Shown here: positions 7,789 through 16,309 of the stretch, one piece after another
How positions within the stretch are numbered: the stretch's first letter is position 1
Layout of the letters: each line of letters opens with the position of its first letter
From: UBA6016 sp041915365
GTDB taxonomy: Bacteria > Campylobacterota > Campylobacteria > Campylobacterales > UBA6016
Direction: 5' to 3'
DNA length: 64,000 nt
NCBI GenBank assembly: GCA_041915365.1
Contig: JAYSBP010000002.1
Span: forward strand, 117,969-181,968
Notes under the pieces: generated by a model
Database searches by the model: none
The model's input: only the letters and a program-made list of their open reading frames with translations
Told to the model about the DNA's origin: nothing
Made by a program: the position numbers and the translations under genes

Positions 7789-8757
7789 ATGAAAAAAGCA
7801 CACATTCCGCCTTTTACTATTACGCCAAAAGCGCTCAACTTAGCTATAGAGATAATGCAATTGGTTGGCAAAGTCGAAAAAGGCTACGAAGCAAATGTAA
7901 TGCTGCGCAAGAAAAATCGTATCAAAACCATCACGGGCACCTTAGCAATAGAGGGCAACACCCTTGACAGCGAAAAAGTAACCGCCTTACTTGACGGCAA
8001 AAAGGTAATGGGAACAAAACAAGAGATACAAGAGGTATATGCCGCCATCAACGCCTATAACCACTTGAGCGATTTTGACCCATGTCGGATAAATGATCTA
8101 CTCAAGGCGCACGCTCTCATGATGGAGGGGATTATCAAAGATGCGGGGAGATTTAGGAGCGGAAATGTCGGCGTACAAGGAGGGGGCGAAGTCGTACATA
8201 TAGCTCCGCCGCCGCTTAGAGTCCACGGACTAATTACCGAACTTACCCAGTGGCTTTGCTCGACGGATGTCAATCCGCTCATCTCAAGCTCCATCTTTCA
8301 CTACGAATTTGAGTTTATACACCCTTTTTCAGATGGCAACGGCAGGATGGGCAGACTGTGGCAAACGCTCATACTTAGCCGATACAACCCGTCATTTGCA
8401 TACTTCCCGATAGAGAGCATCATCAAGGAGAAGCAGCAGGCATACTACGATGCGTTGGCAATATCGGATGAACAGGCTGACAGTACGGTGTTTATAGAAT
8501 TTATGCTGGAATGCATCTTTGAAGCTGTAAGTTCGGTAAATAGTTCGGTAAATAGTTCGGTAAATAGTTCGGTAAACACTGACGAAATAATCTTGCAATA
8601 CCTAACCAATAACCCCAAAGCAACGGCAGTGCAGATGGCTGAGTTTTTACATATTACGGTTAGAGCCGTGGAGAAGCAGATAGCAAAACTCAAAGCGGAC
8701 GGTAAACTGGTACGGGTAGGGAGCGCCAGAAAAGGGGAGTGGAAAGTAGAGAGCTAA
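7789..8757 (+). CDS. Fic-domain protein (probable AMP transferase) with C-terminal winged helix
   Basis: A 322-residue Fic protein, a family that usually transfers AMP from ATP to Ser/Thr/Tyr hydroxyls. The active motif HPFSDGNGRMGR is intact with catalytic H178. An N-terminal inhibitory helix motif T-x3-E-G (T51, E55, G56 in TLAIEGN) should let it self-inhibit (class II). The C-terminal 60 residues look like a winged-helix DNA-binding domain (ATAVQMAEFLHITVRAVEKQI). The two parts are joined by a Ser-Ser-Val-Asn repeat encoded by a 12-bp tandem repeat. This N-Fic-wHTH layout is common in bacteria and may be autoregulatory. The gene's last 4 nt overlap the convergent gene at 8754. Confidence 0.92.
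   Translation: MKKAHIPPFTITPKALNLAIEIMQLVGKVEKGYEANVMLRKKNRIKTITGTLAIEGNTLDSEKVTALLDGKKVMGTKQEIQEVYAAINAYNHLSDFDPCRINDLLKAHALMMEGIIKDAGRFRSGNVGVQGGGEVVHIAPPPLRVHGLITELTQWLCSTDVNPLISSSIFHYEFEFIHPFSDGNGRMGRLWQTLILSRYNPSFAYFPIESIIKEKQQAYYDALAISDEQADSTVFIEFMLECIFEAVSSVNSSVNSSVNSSVNTDEIILQYLTNNPKATAVQMAEFLHITVRAVEKQIAKLKADGKLVRVGSARKGEWKVES
8530..8577 (+). repeat. 12-bp tandem repeat, 4 copies, inside fic
   Basis: Four head-to-tail copies of AGTTCGGTAAAT (the last ends in C) encode S-S-V-N repeats in the linker between the Fic domain and the winged helix. The unit is a multiple of three, so copy-number change would alter linker length without shifting the frame. Confidence 0.95.
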
Positions 8758-9218
8758 GGTGCTAATAAAAAAGGCTTGAAGTAGTATCCTATGAGGTCTT
8801 CTCTTGCTTCTTTTGTCTTTTTGAGCTGTTTTTGCACCGAACGGTATCTATCGACAAAGATATATCGCTCGACGATATTTAGACGCTCAAGCTTGGCGTA
8901 AATGCCAAACACCAGTTTTGACTTCTCTCTAAAATCTTTTGCCGCCGATATGCCAAATCTATCGACTATGTTTTTGACGCTATCAAGCCCCTCAAACTCC
9001 ATATACAAAGAGAGCAAAAAATCTATCTCTTCATAGACAAACTCTCCACACATCTCATCTGTATAAGCCTCCAAAACATTTTTTATATCTCGAAACTCAT
9101 CATTTTTGCCGTCAAAGTTTTTTAGGTAGTCGTATAGTTTTGGTTTGGTGGTTTTCCAATTGTGCAGAGTGGCTCTTGAGACCTCAAATTTATCTACTAT
9201 ATCTTTTATAGCCAACAT
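8754..9218 (-). CDS. HTH-containing hypothetical protein
   Basis: A 154-residue protein. The N-terminal segment AIKDIVDKFEVSRATLHNWK is a clear helix-turn-helix of MerR/transposase-like type; the rest is predicted helical and charged (KKTKEAREDL near the C-terminus), with no recognised domain. It is probably a DNA-binding regulator. It converges on fic with a 4-nt overlap of the two coding ends, so the two transcripts would be antisense over their tails. No strong ribosome-binding site precedes the start. A TACAAT at 9242-9247 on this strand may be its -10. Confidence 0.65.
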   Translation of the reverse strand: MLAIKDIVDKFEVSRATLHNWKTTKPKLYDYLKNFDGKNDEFRDIKNVLEAYTDEMCGEFVYEEIDFLLSLYMEFEGLDSVKNIVDRFGISAAKDFREKSKLVFGIYAKLERLNIVERYIFVDRYRSVQKQLKKTKEAREDLIGYYFKPFLLAP

Positions 9219-9408
9219 TTAGACATCCAAATTTTTATTGGATTGTATTTGCTAAATAGTTAGACATTTTATGGTCAAAATTCAATACAAAACGTAAAAA
9301 TACTAAATAATTTTAAGATTTTTTTAACTACTATTCAAACTTATCTATTATTTTGACATCAATTTCAAAATTTAATCAACAAATATAAAATAATTTGACA
9401 GGTTTCAT
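9219..9408. promoter_or_regulatory. AT-rich divergent promoter region
   Basis: A 190-nt AT-rich gap between divergent genes. It holds an 8-bp direct repeat TTAGACAT at 9219-9226 and 9260-9267, a minus-strand TACAAT (9242-9247), and plus-strand TATAAA/TAAAAT overlapping at 9384-9391 before the MBOAT gene. The direct repeat flanks the possible minus-strand promoter and could be a binding site for the HTH protein encoded beside it. I see no gene in it. Confidence 0.4.
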
Positions 9409-10869
9409 ATGCTCTTCAACTCCTACATCTTCATCTTCGCATTTTTGCCAATCATGCTAATAGGTTACTTTTGGCTCACCCACAAGAGACTAATCCTAGG
9501 CTCCAAAGTATGGCTAGTAGTCGGAAGTCTCTTTTTTTATGGATATTGGGATATCGCCTATATCCCTTTGCTTCTTCTTAGCATCTTTGTAAATTTCTTT
9601 GTAGGCTCTGCGTTGGCAGAGGATAAGCCTATGCGCATCACACGAAAAGCCCTGCTCATTTTTGGCATACTCTTTAATGTCTCCCTGCTGGCGTATTTCA
9701 AATACACGGATTTCTTGCTAGACAACTTTAATGGAATATTTGGTGGCGATATACCTCTGCCGCACATCATCTTGCCTCTCGGGATTAGCTTTTTTACATT
9801 TACACAAATAGCCTTCTTGGTCGATGCGTACAAAAAAGAGGTCAAAGAGTATGACCTGCTCAGGTATATGCTTTTTGTTACATATTTTCCACATCTTCTA
9901 GCAGGGCCAATTCTTCATCACAAAGAGATGATGCCGCAGTTTGCAAGCCGCTGGAATTTGGCTGTACGGTGGAGAAATGTAGCGGTTGGGCTCTTCCTTT
10001 TTTCCATCGGGCTATTCAAAAAAGTAGTCATCGCCGATACCTTTGCCAAGTGGGCAAATGCTGGGTTTGATACTGCTGCAACTCTAAATTTTTTTGAAGC
10101 ATGGGCGACATCTCTGAGCTACACCCTTCAGCTATACTTTGACTTCAGCGGATACACAGATATGGCTATCGGGATGAGCCTTATGTTTAATATCCGCTTG
10201 CCCATCAACTTTAACTCCCCGTACAAAGCCCGTGATATTCAAGACTTTTGGAGAAGGTGGCATATCACGCTTAGCAGATTCCTTAGAGACTACATCTATA
10301 TACCGCTTGGTGGCAATAGGCTAGGAAGAGCTAGAAATTATCTCAATCTTTTTGCAGTTTTTCTCATCGGCGGGCTTTGGCATGGGGCTTCTTGGATGTT
10401 TGTGGCGTGGGGTGCGCTTCACGGGTCGGCGATAGTCATTCATCGTATCTGGAAGGATTTGGGACTACGGATGTCGGGATGGCTAGGGTGGCTCATCACT
10501 TTCAATTTTGTCAATATCGCTTGGGTGTTTTTTAGAGCCAAAGAGTGGGCAAGCGTGGAAAAAGTGCTTGGCGGGATGGTTGGTATGGGCGGGGTGGTGT
10601 TGCCAGGCTTCGTAGAGCATAGGCTATCATTTTTGAATGCTTATGGGGTGGAGTTTGGAATGTGGATTGATGCCATCGAACCAAGCGGTCTAAAATCTAT
10701 ATTGCCGATGTTTTTGATAGGAATGACCGTCTTATTTTTCAAAAACTCCGAGGAGTGGAGCAAAAAAACTACACCTACACTCAAATACCAACTTATCACA
10801 GTTGCTCTTCTCGCTTTTGGCATCTTGTCGCTCTCCAAAATCTCACAATTTTTGTATTTTCAGTTTTAG
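9409..10869 (+). CDS. MBOAT-family membrane O-acyltransferase (AlgI-like)
   Basis: A 486-residue integral membrane protein with about ten hydrophobic segments. It carries the AlgI/DltB-type core: LYFDFSGYTDMAIG, the FWRRWHITLSRFLRDYIYIPLGG block and the GLWHGASW motif with the catalytic histidine. AlgI-type proteins pass acetyl groups across the inner membrane for O-acetylation of a secreted polysaccharide. The downstream gene, 9 nt away, encodes a typical periplasmic partner. No glycosyltransferase or polysaccharide export gene lies in the window, so the acceptor is unknown. Confidence 0.92.
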   Translation: MLFNSYIFIFAFLPIMLIGYFWLTHKRLILGSKVWLVVGSLFFYGYWDIAYIPLLLLSIFVNFFVGSALAEDKPMRITRKALLIFGILFNVSLLAYFKYTDFLLDNFNGIFGGDIPLPHIILPLGISFFTFTQIAFLVDAYKKEVKEYDLLRYMLFVTYFPHLLAGPILHHKEMMPQFASRWNLAVRWRNVAVGLFLFSIGLFKKVVIADTFAKWANAGFDTAATLNFFEAWATSLSYTLQLYFDFSGYTDMAIGMSLMFNIRLPINFNSPYKARDIQDFWRRWHITLSRFLRDYIYIPLGGNRLGRARNYLNLFAVFLIGGLWHGASWMFVAWGALHGSAIVIHRIWKDLGLRMSGWLGWLITFNFVNIAWVFFRAKEWASVEKVLGGMVGMGGVVLPGFVEHRLSFLNAYGVEFGMWIDAIEPSGLKSILPMFLIGMTVLFFKNSEEWSKKTTPTLKYQLITVALLAFGILSLSKISQFLYFQF

Positions 10870-10878
10870 GCGGACGAT

Positions 10879-12030
10879 ATGTGGAAAAAATTTAGCATCA
10901 AGATTTTGATTTTCACGCCGCTTATCGTTTTGTTCGTTGGTGGGTTTAATCTCATTATTGACCCGTATGACATTTTTGACTCACCAAAGATAGATGGACT
11001 AAATAAAAACAAGCCTGAAGTTGATACGCATCTACGAATATATAAAGCTATAAGGCTTCAACAGCTAAAACCACAGACGATATTTATCGGAACAAGCAGA
11101 ACCGAAGAGGGGATAGACACGACAAATAAAAACATCAAAGGCACAGCATACAATAGCGCTATCTCAAGCGGACTGCCTGCGGAGTACGAGTACTACATAG
11201 ATACAGCTATCAAAAACGGAGCAAAAGATGTTTACATCGGGGTGGATTTGTTTGCATTTTTCGCCAAAGATGAGTTTAGAGGCGGTTTTGACAAGAGTGC
11301 GTTTGAAAAGTTCGAACCGGCTAAATATATTTTTTCGTATGATGCTCTCACATCTAGTCTAAAAACCATCGGGAGCAAAAAGCCATCACCATACCTACAA
11401 ACAGGGACGCGAGACCCAATAAAACTGCAAATAGAATGCGACGAGAAAAATGGGCACAAGAAAATTTTTCAAAATTCAGAAGATGGCTATTTTAAGACTG
11501 CATACTCCAAGGGTTTTAACAAAGCCCAAACCGCCCACTGGCAAGCATTCGAGCGAATCCTCGACAAAGCTCACAAGAGTGGAGTCAAAATAACACTTTT
11601 TATCTCGCCTAGCCACGCTAGACAGTGGGAGGTGCTAGCTATCACACAAGGCTGGGGGATGTTTGAGGAGTATCGAAGAAGACTTGTAGCCGTCAATGAA
11701 GATGTAGGCAGACGAAACGGCAAAGAGGCTTTCGTGTTATGGGATTTTGCAGGATACCACCAACTGACCACCGAGAGTGTGCCGGATGACCCAAAAGCAA
11801 TAATGAAATGGTATTGGGACAGCTCGCATTACAAAAAAGAGTTAGGCGACATAGTCCTAGACCGTATGTTTGACGGCAATTTCTCTGGCGGACAAGACTA
11901 TCCCGACTTTGGCGTCAAACTCACCAGCCAAAACATCGACGCACACTTAGCCAAACTGCGAGCCGAACGAGAGCGATGGCGAGCCACCCACCCTGTCGAT
12001 GTCGCCGAGATAGAGGCTCTAAAAAAATAA
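10879..12030 (+). CDS. Membrane-anchored SGNH-like O-acetylation partner (AlgX/DltD-type)
   Basis: A 383-residue protein with one N-terminal transmembrane helix (about residues 7-27) and a periplasmic domain. FIGTSRTEEGID resembles the nucleophile block of SGNH-hydrolase-like proteins paired with MBOAT enzymes, and a late DSSHYKKELGD segment fits the catalytic Asp/His block. It probably takes acetyl from the MBOAT protein and moves it to a glycan in the periplasm. The pairing and 9-nt spacing support this; the exact acceptor is not known. Confidence 0.75.
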   Translation: MWKKFSIKILIFTPLIVLFVGGFNLIIDPYDIFDSPKIDGLNKNKPEVDTHLRIYKAIRLQQLKPQTIFIGTSRTEEGIDTTNKNIKGTAYNSAISSGLPAEYEYYIDTAIKNGAKDVYIGVDLFAFFAKDEFRGGFDKSAFEKFEPAKYIFSYDALTSSLKTIGSKKPSPYLQTGTRDPIKLQIECDEKNGHKKIFQNSEDGYFKTAYSKGFNKAQTAHWQAFERILDKAHKSGVKITLFISPSHARQWEVLAITQGWGMFEEYRRRLVAVNEDVGRRNGKEAFVLWDFAGYHQLTTESVPDDPKAIMKWYWDSSHYKKELGDIVLDRMFDGNFSGGQDYPDFGVKLTSQNIDAHLAKLRAERERWRATHPVDVAEIEALKK

Positions 12031-12042
12031 CTGTATGGTTAT

Positions 12043-12071
12043 TTGACAACTTGACAAGCAAATGCTAAAAT
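12043..12071 (+). promoter_or_regulatory. Consensus promoter for the Phd/VapC pair
   Basis: A TTGACA at 12043-12048 is followed after exactly 17 nt by an extended TGC-TAAAAT -10 (12066-12071). A second TTGACA lies at 12051-12056. This is the best -35/-10 pair in the window. Start of transcription would fall about 20 nt before the antitoxin ATG. Confidence 0.7.
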
Positions 12072-12096
12072 CCTCCAAAAAGCAAAGCGAGCAAAC

Positions 12097-12339
12097 ATGC
12101 AAACAATACAAGTCGGGAAGCTAAAAAGTGAGTTCTCTTCCATTATAGAACAGGTACAAAAAAACGGCGAAAGCTTCATCATAGAGTTTGGCAAGCAACA
12201 CAAAAAAGTGGCGATGATAGTACCATACGACGAGAAGCCAAAAAAAAGAGTGTTTGGACAGCTAAAAGGCAAACTCTCTATTCCGGTGGATTTCAACGAC
12301 GAGTCGGATGAAATCAACGAAATGTTTTACGGCAAATAG
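12097..12339 (+). CDS. Phd/YefM-family antitoxin
   Basis: An 80-residue protein. The N-terminus MQTIQVGKLKSEFSSIIEQV is the Phd/YefM DNA-binding fold, and the acidic C-terminus (DFNDESDEINEMFYGK) is the typical toxin-wrapping tail. It should neutralise the PIN toxin encoded directly after it with no gap, and repress the shared promoter at 12043-12071. Confidence 0.88.
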   Translation: MQTIQVGKLKSEFSSIIEQVQKNGESFIIEFGKQHKKVAMIVPYDEKPKKRVFGQLKGKLSIPVDFNDESDEINEMFYGK

Positions 12340-12711
12340 ATGAAAATTATTATAGATACGCATATATTTTTGTGGCTTCTAAACGACCCGGGCAGGATAG
12401 GTCAAAGGCAGATAAAACACCTTGAAGATACCGAAAACACCGTATATCTAAGTTCAATTAGCGTAGCGGAACTGATGATTAAAAAGTCGATAGAAAAATT
12501 GGATTTTGATTTTGATGTATTGGAAAGCGCCAAAGAGATGGGGCTGGAGATACTTGCTTTTGACGGTATGGACGCAGTAAAGCTGGGAACACTACCGCTT
12601 CACCACAAAGACCCGTTCGATAGGATGATAATATCGCAGGCGTTGTCAAAAAACTATCACATCATCAGTGATGACAAAAAATTCGGATTTTATGATTGTA
12701 AATTGCTCTAA
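12340..12711 (+). CDS. PIN-domain toxin (VapC-like)
   Basis: A 123-residue PIN-domain ribonuclease. Acidic metal-binding residues are visible: D6 in IIIDTHIFLW, the glutamate of SISVAELMIK, the aspartate of KDPFDRMIISQA and that of HIISDDKKF. VapC-family toxins cleave tRNA or rRNA to stop growth. It starts immediately after the antitoxin stop. It converges on nifK, with the nif terminator between them. Confidence 0.9.
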   Translation: MKIIIDTHIFLWLLNDPGRIGQRQIKHLEDTENTVYLSSISVAELMIKKSIEKLDFDFDVLESAKEMGLEILAFDGMDAVKLGTLPLHHKDPFDRMIISQALSKNYHIISDDKKFGFYDCKLL

Positions 12712-12734
12712 AAACCCCGAGGCAAAGCCTCGGG
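12711..12734 (-). terminator. Rho-independent terminator of the nif operon
   Basis: A perfect 8-bp stem (CCCGAGGC/GCCTCGGG) with a 3-nt loop at 12716-12734. Read on the minus strand it is followed by GTTTTT, so it terminates transcription leaving nifK, 20 nt after that gene's stop. On the plus strand no U-tract follows, so it is a poor terminator for the toxin gene. Confidence 0.88.
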
Positions 12735-12754
12735 AAACAAGGAGTGAAGGTGAA

Positions 12755-14275
12755 TTATCTGACTAGGTCGAAGAAGTAGTCAGTTTTTGCGATAGAGTTT
12801 GTCTCTTCGTCTAGTTTGTCTAGAACTTTGTTTACTATCCAAGATAGTAGGTTGATACCACCCTCGTATCCGTGGATAGAGTATCTATGTGTGTGGTGTC
12901 TGTCGAATACTGGGAAGCCTATTCTTATTAGAGGAGTTTTTGTATCTCTCTCTAGCTCTTTACCGTAGCTGTTTCCTATCATGAAATCAACCGGCTCAGT
13001 AAACAGGAAGCTTCTCATGTGCCATAGGTCTTTTCCGGCCCATACGTGGCAGCTATCTTTTGCAGGGCAAGTGTCAAGAAGAGCTCTCATCTCTGCTTCC
13101 CAACCATCAGGAGCGTTGTGGCAAAGAACGTGAGTCGGCTCAGCACCCATCTCTATTAGGAAAGATACCATTCCTAGTAGGAAATCAGGGTCACCCCAGA
13201 TAGCGAATTTTTTGTCGTGCATATACGGATAGCTGTCTTGCATAGCATCAACAAGTCTGCCTCTAGCAGTAGCTATCTCGGCAGGAACGGCTTTACCAGT
13301 CAATTTTGAAAGAGCCATTACAAATTCGTCAGTCCCTTTAAGACCGATTGGATTGCTTACGTGAGTTTCTTGTTTGTACTTGTTTTTCAAAGTTTTCATT
13401 ATTTTTTTAGTAGCGTATTTTTGAAGGCTGATTGTAGCCTTAGAGTTTACGCTATCTTTTAGGTCGGCTAGACTTGTTCCGCCAGAGAACATTTCATAGT
13501 TACCGGCAGGCATATCCCATTGTTCGCTCACATCACCTAGAGTGATTGTAGGGCCGAACATTTCAGCCATTTTTTTGACTTCTCTGATGCTTCCAATATA
13601 AGTTTCAAAACCAGGGAGAAGGTTGATTCTCTCAGTTTTTTCACCTGTTTTACCCATTTGGGTAATCATTGAGAACATCATATTTTCGTAGCCTGTTATG
13701 TGCGAACCGACGAAGCTAGGTGTATGCGCATAAGGAACAGGGAAGTCTTCAGGGATTGAACCGGCTTCTCTTGCATTTCCTATAAACGCCTGAAGGTCAT
13801 CGCCGATAACCTCTGCCATACAAGTTGTAGAAACGGCTATCATTTCCGGTTTATACATCTCGTAGCAGTTTTGAAGACCGTCTACCATATTTTTAAGACC
13901 GCCGAAAACCGCTGCATCTTCTGTCATGGAGTCAGATACAACCGGAGTCGGCTCTTTGAAATGTCTAGTAAAATATGTTCTAAAGTATGCTGTACAACCG
14001 TGTGAACCATGTACATAAGGCATAGTATTTTGGAAACCAAGAGCGGCATAAACTGCACCAAGGGGTTGGCAAGCTTTTGCTGGGTTAATAGTGATGCACT
14101 CTCTAGCTAGATTTTGCTCTCTATAATCCCAAGATTTAGTCCATTCAGCAACTTCAGCGACTTTATCAGCAGCTGGTCTGCCTTCAAAATTAGCAGCTTT
14201 ACCTTTTAGAACTTCTTGATATTCTGGTTTTTGAAACAGTTTTTGACCGTTTACAATGTTATTAAGATCTTGCAT
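12755..14275 (-). CDS. nifK: Nitrogenase MoFe protein beta chain
   Basis: A 506-residue subunit. NifK forms the alpha2beta2 MoFe protein with NifD and shares the P-cluster with it. P-cluster cysteines are seen in KACQPLGAVYAALG, SHGCTAYFRTYFTRHF and STTCMAEVIGDD. The length is in the usual range for group I/II NifK. It is the last gene of the nifH-orf120-nifD-nifK unit and is followed by a terminator. An AAAAGGAC site precedes the ATG. Confidence 0.97.
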   Translation of the reverse strand: MQDLNNIVNGQKLFQKPEYQEVLKGKAANFEGRPAADKVAEVAEWTKSWDYREQNLARECITINPAKACQPLGAVYAALGFQNTMPYVHGSHGCTAYFRTYFTRHFKEPTPVVSDSMTEDAAVFGGLKNMVDGLQNCYEMYKPEMIAVSTTCMAEVIGDDLQAFIGNAREAGSIPEDFPVPYAHTPSFVGSHITGYENMMFSMITQMGKTGEKTERINLLPGFETYIGSIREVKKMAEMFGPTITLGDVSEQWDMPAGNYEMFSGGTSLADLKDSVNSKATISLQKYATKKIMKTLKNKYKQETHVSNPIGLKGTDEFVMALSKLTGKAVPAEIATARGRLVDAMQDSYPYMHDKKFAIWGDPDFLLGMVSFLIEMGAEPTHVLCHNAPDGWEAEMRALLDTCPAKDSCHVWAGKDLWHMRSFLFTEPVDFMIGNSYGKELERDTKTPLIRIGFPVFDRHHTHRYSIHGYEGGINLLSWIVNKVLDKLDEETNSIAKTDYFFDLVR

Positions 14276-14331
14276 TTTTCGTCCTTTTGGCTAAAGATTC
14301 TGTACTTTGCCGAAATTTAAAAGGGAGCGGA

Positions 14332-14346
14332 AAGCTTATTAAGCTT
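14332..14346 (-). promoter_or_regulatory. Hairpin at the nifD 3' end
   Basis: A 7-bp inverted repeat AAGCTTA-T-TAAGCTT overlaps the nifD stop codon. It lies within the transcript and may protect the nifD mRNA 3' end after processing. The same hexamer AAGCTT with TTA also ends nifH. Confidence 0.4.
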
Positions 14347-15799
14347 CCCAAGGCGCTTTTGAAGCGCTCCAAACTGGTGAATTAACCGCCATATCGATAT
14401 CTTTTGCAAATATTGCGAAAGCATCGAAGCCGTGATATGGACCACTATAGTCCCAAGAGTGCATTTGTCTAAATGGAAGACCCATTTTTTGGAAGACATA
14501 TTTCTCTTTAACACCAGATGCAACTAGGTCTGGTTTCAATTTTTTAACAAAAGCTTCAAGCTCATACTCATTTACGTCATCGTAGATAAGTGTAGCATTG
14601 CCAACTTCGTGTTTTGTTCTTTCATAGTCGTCATCATGAGCAAACTCATAACCAGTACCGATAACTTCCATACCAAGGTCTTCGTAAGCGCCGATAACGT
14701 GTCTTGGTCTAAGACCGCCAACGTATAGCATTACTTTTTTACCTTCTAGTCTCGGTTTGTACTTAGCGATAACGCCTTCGCACATTGGTCTATATTTTTC
14801 GATAACTTTCTCAGTGTTAGCTTTGATAGTATCATCGAAATGAGAAGCTATTTTTCTTAGTGACTCAACAGTTTTACTCCATCCGAAGAAGTTATACTCT
14901 TCCCAAGGAATACCAAACTCTTTTTCCATGTGTCTTGTAATATAGTTAACAGATCTATAGCAGTGAAGCAAGTTAAGTTTTGCTTTTGGAGCAAGCGCAA
15001 CTTCTTTTAGCGTAGCATCACCAGTATATTGGCTGATAACTCTTAGACCCATTTCTTCAAGAAGTATTCTAGAAGACCAAGCGTCACCACCGATGTTGTA
15101 GTCGCCAAGGATTGATACATCGTAAGGAGTTGACTCAAAACCAGCTTGGTATTTGTTCATCATCTCTTCGTTAAGTACGTGGTCTCTTATCATGTCGTTT
15201 GCGATGTGGTGACCTAGAGATTGAGAAACACCTCTAAAACCTTCGCAACTTACAGGGATAACAGACTTGCTGATTTCAGCAGTAGCTTTTTTAGAGCTTG
15301 CGTTGATGTCGTCACCGATTAGACCGATTGGACATTCTGATTGAACAGACACACCTTCAACAAGTGGGAAAAGTTTATTGATTTCAACTATACCTTGAAC
15401 AAGTTTTTTGTCCCCGCCGAAAACGATATCTTTTTCTTGGAAGTCAGTTGTGAAGTTCATAGTTACATAAGTGTCAACGCCAGTTGTTCCTATGTAATAG
15501 TTTCTTCTACCACTTCTTGAGTATTGGCCACAACCAACAGGACCGTGAGATATGTGAACCATATTTTTGATAGGGCCCCATACAACGCCTCTAGAGCCTG
15601 CATAAGCACAACCTCTTTGGCTCATTACACCTGGAACAGTTTTTTTGTTAGACTGAACGCCGGCACATGTTTTTGTTTCATCTTCAGGGCTACCAACACC
15701 AAGGTGCTTCGCTCTGTTTTTAGCAGTTTTTTCAGGATAGCTTTTTAGAACTTCCTCAACAACCGCCTTCATTTCTGGTACAAGATTTTCCGGTCCCAT
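14339..15799 (-). CDS. nifD: Nitrogenase MoFe protein alpha chain
   Basis: A 486-residue subunit carrying FeMo-cofactor. Cofactor and P-cluster residues are visible: cysteines in RGCAYAGSRGVVWG, GPVGCGQYS and SECPIGLIGDD, SGRRNYYIG near the cofactor, GVSQSLGHHIAND containing the catalytic Gln-x3-His, HCYRSVNYI with the cofactor cysteine, and MHSWDYSGPYHGF with the homocitrate-side histidine. It is the Mo type, not VnfD/AnfD. AAAGGGG precedes the ATG. The 112-nt gap upstream holds a hairpin. Confidence 0.97.
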   Translation of the reverse strand: MGPENLVPEMKAVVEEVLKSYPEKTAKNRAKHLGVGSPEDETKTCAGVQSNKKTVPGVMSQRGCAYAGSRGVVWGPIKNMVHISHGPVGCGQYSRSGRRNYYIGTTGVDTYVTMNFTTDFQEKDIVFGGDKKLVQGIVEINKLFPLVEGVSVQSECPIGLIGDDINASSKKATAEISKSVIPVSCEGFRGVSQSLGHHIANDMIRDHVLNEEMMNKYQAGFESTPYDVSILGDYNIGGDAWSSRILLEEMGLRVISQYTGDATLKEVALAPKAKLNLLHCYRSVNYITRHMEKEFGIPWEEYNFFGWSKTVESLRKIASHFDDTIKANTEKVIEKYRPMCEGVIAKYKPRLEGKKVMLYVGGLRPRHVIGAYEDLGMEVIGTGYEFAHDDDYERTKHEVGNATLIYDDVNEYELEAFVKKLKPDLVASGVKEKYVFQKMGLPFRQMHSWDYSGPYHGFDAFAIFAKDIDMAVNSPVWSASKAPWEA

Positions 15800-15879
15800 G
15801 ACGACCCCTTTCTTTTAATTATTACGCCGAACCGAACAAGTCCGCTTCGACTACGTTGGCCACTACGGCTCTAAAGCTA

Positions 15880-15894
15880 GCCGCACAAAGCGGC
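15880..15894 (-). promoter_or_regulatory. Intercistronic hairpin between orf120 and nifD
   Basis: A GCCGC/GCGGC stem with a 5-nt loop lies 18 nt after the orf120 stop in the transcript. No U-tract follows it on the minus strand, so it is more likely an RNA-stability or partial-termination element than a full terminator. Confidence 0.45.
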
Positions 15895-15911
15895 AGAACT
15901 TTTTGTAAAAA

Positions 15912-16274
15912 TTATTTGTAGCTTACAGCTAGTGTTATTTGGTCTCTTGATTTATCAAAGAAATCAGCTATTTCGATAGCTTCAGCATCTTTATCTTGGC
16001 TTTTTGTAAGAGCAGCTATTTGATACTTGTTTGTGAAAGTCAAGTATTTAGCGTCTTTAGCGTCGTTTTCAACTTCAAAGTATTGAACAAGCGCTTTACC
16101 AAGTACAGTACCTACGTTTGTTATTGTTTTGTATTCATTGTTACCTGCATAGATTTTTACAGAAGCAACTTTGCTCATTGAGCCAGATACAGCTTCTTCT
16201 AGTTTTGCAAGAACTTTATCATCTGATATTTTGTTTCCTTCAGATGCAGGAAAGTGAAATCCAAGTACAAACAT
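15912..16274 (-). CDS. Unknown 120-residue protein encoded between nifH and nifD
   Basis: A 120-residue soluble protein starting MFVLGFHFPASEG, with no cysteine, no signal peptide and no membrane segment. It is not a PII/NifI regulator, because the T-loop and PII signature are missing. It has a good GGAGAAA ribosome-binding site and codon use like its neighbours, and lies inside the nif unit with hairpins on both sides. That points to a nitrogenase-related role, such as protection, regulation or assembly, but I recognise no family. A start a few codons downstream is unlikely given the clear ribosome-binding site. Confidence 0.75.
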   Translation of the reverse strand: MFVLGFHFPASEGNKISDDKVLAKLEEAVSGSMSKVASVKIYAGNNEYKTITNVGTVLGKALVQYFEVENDAKDAKYLTFTNKYQIAALTKSQDKDAEAIEIADFFDKSRDQITLAVSYK

Positions 16275-16309
16275 CTTTTTCTCCTGTTTTATTTTCGTAA
16301 ATTGTTGCC

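Noticed and set aside
15912..16274. PII-like nifI gene
   Set aside because: The protein lacks the PII T-loop and signature sequences, and its pattern does not fit the fold.
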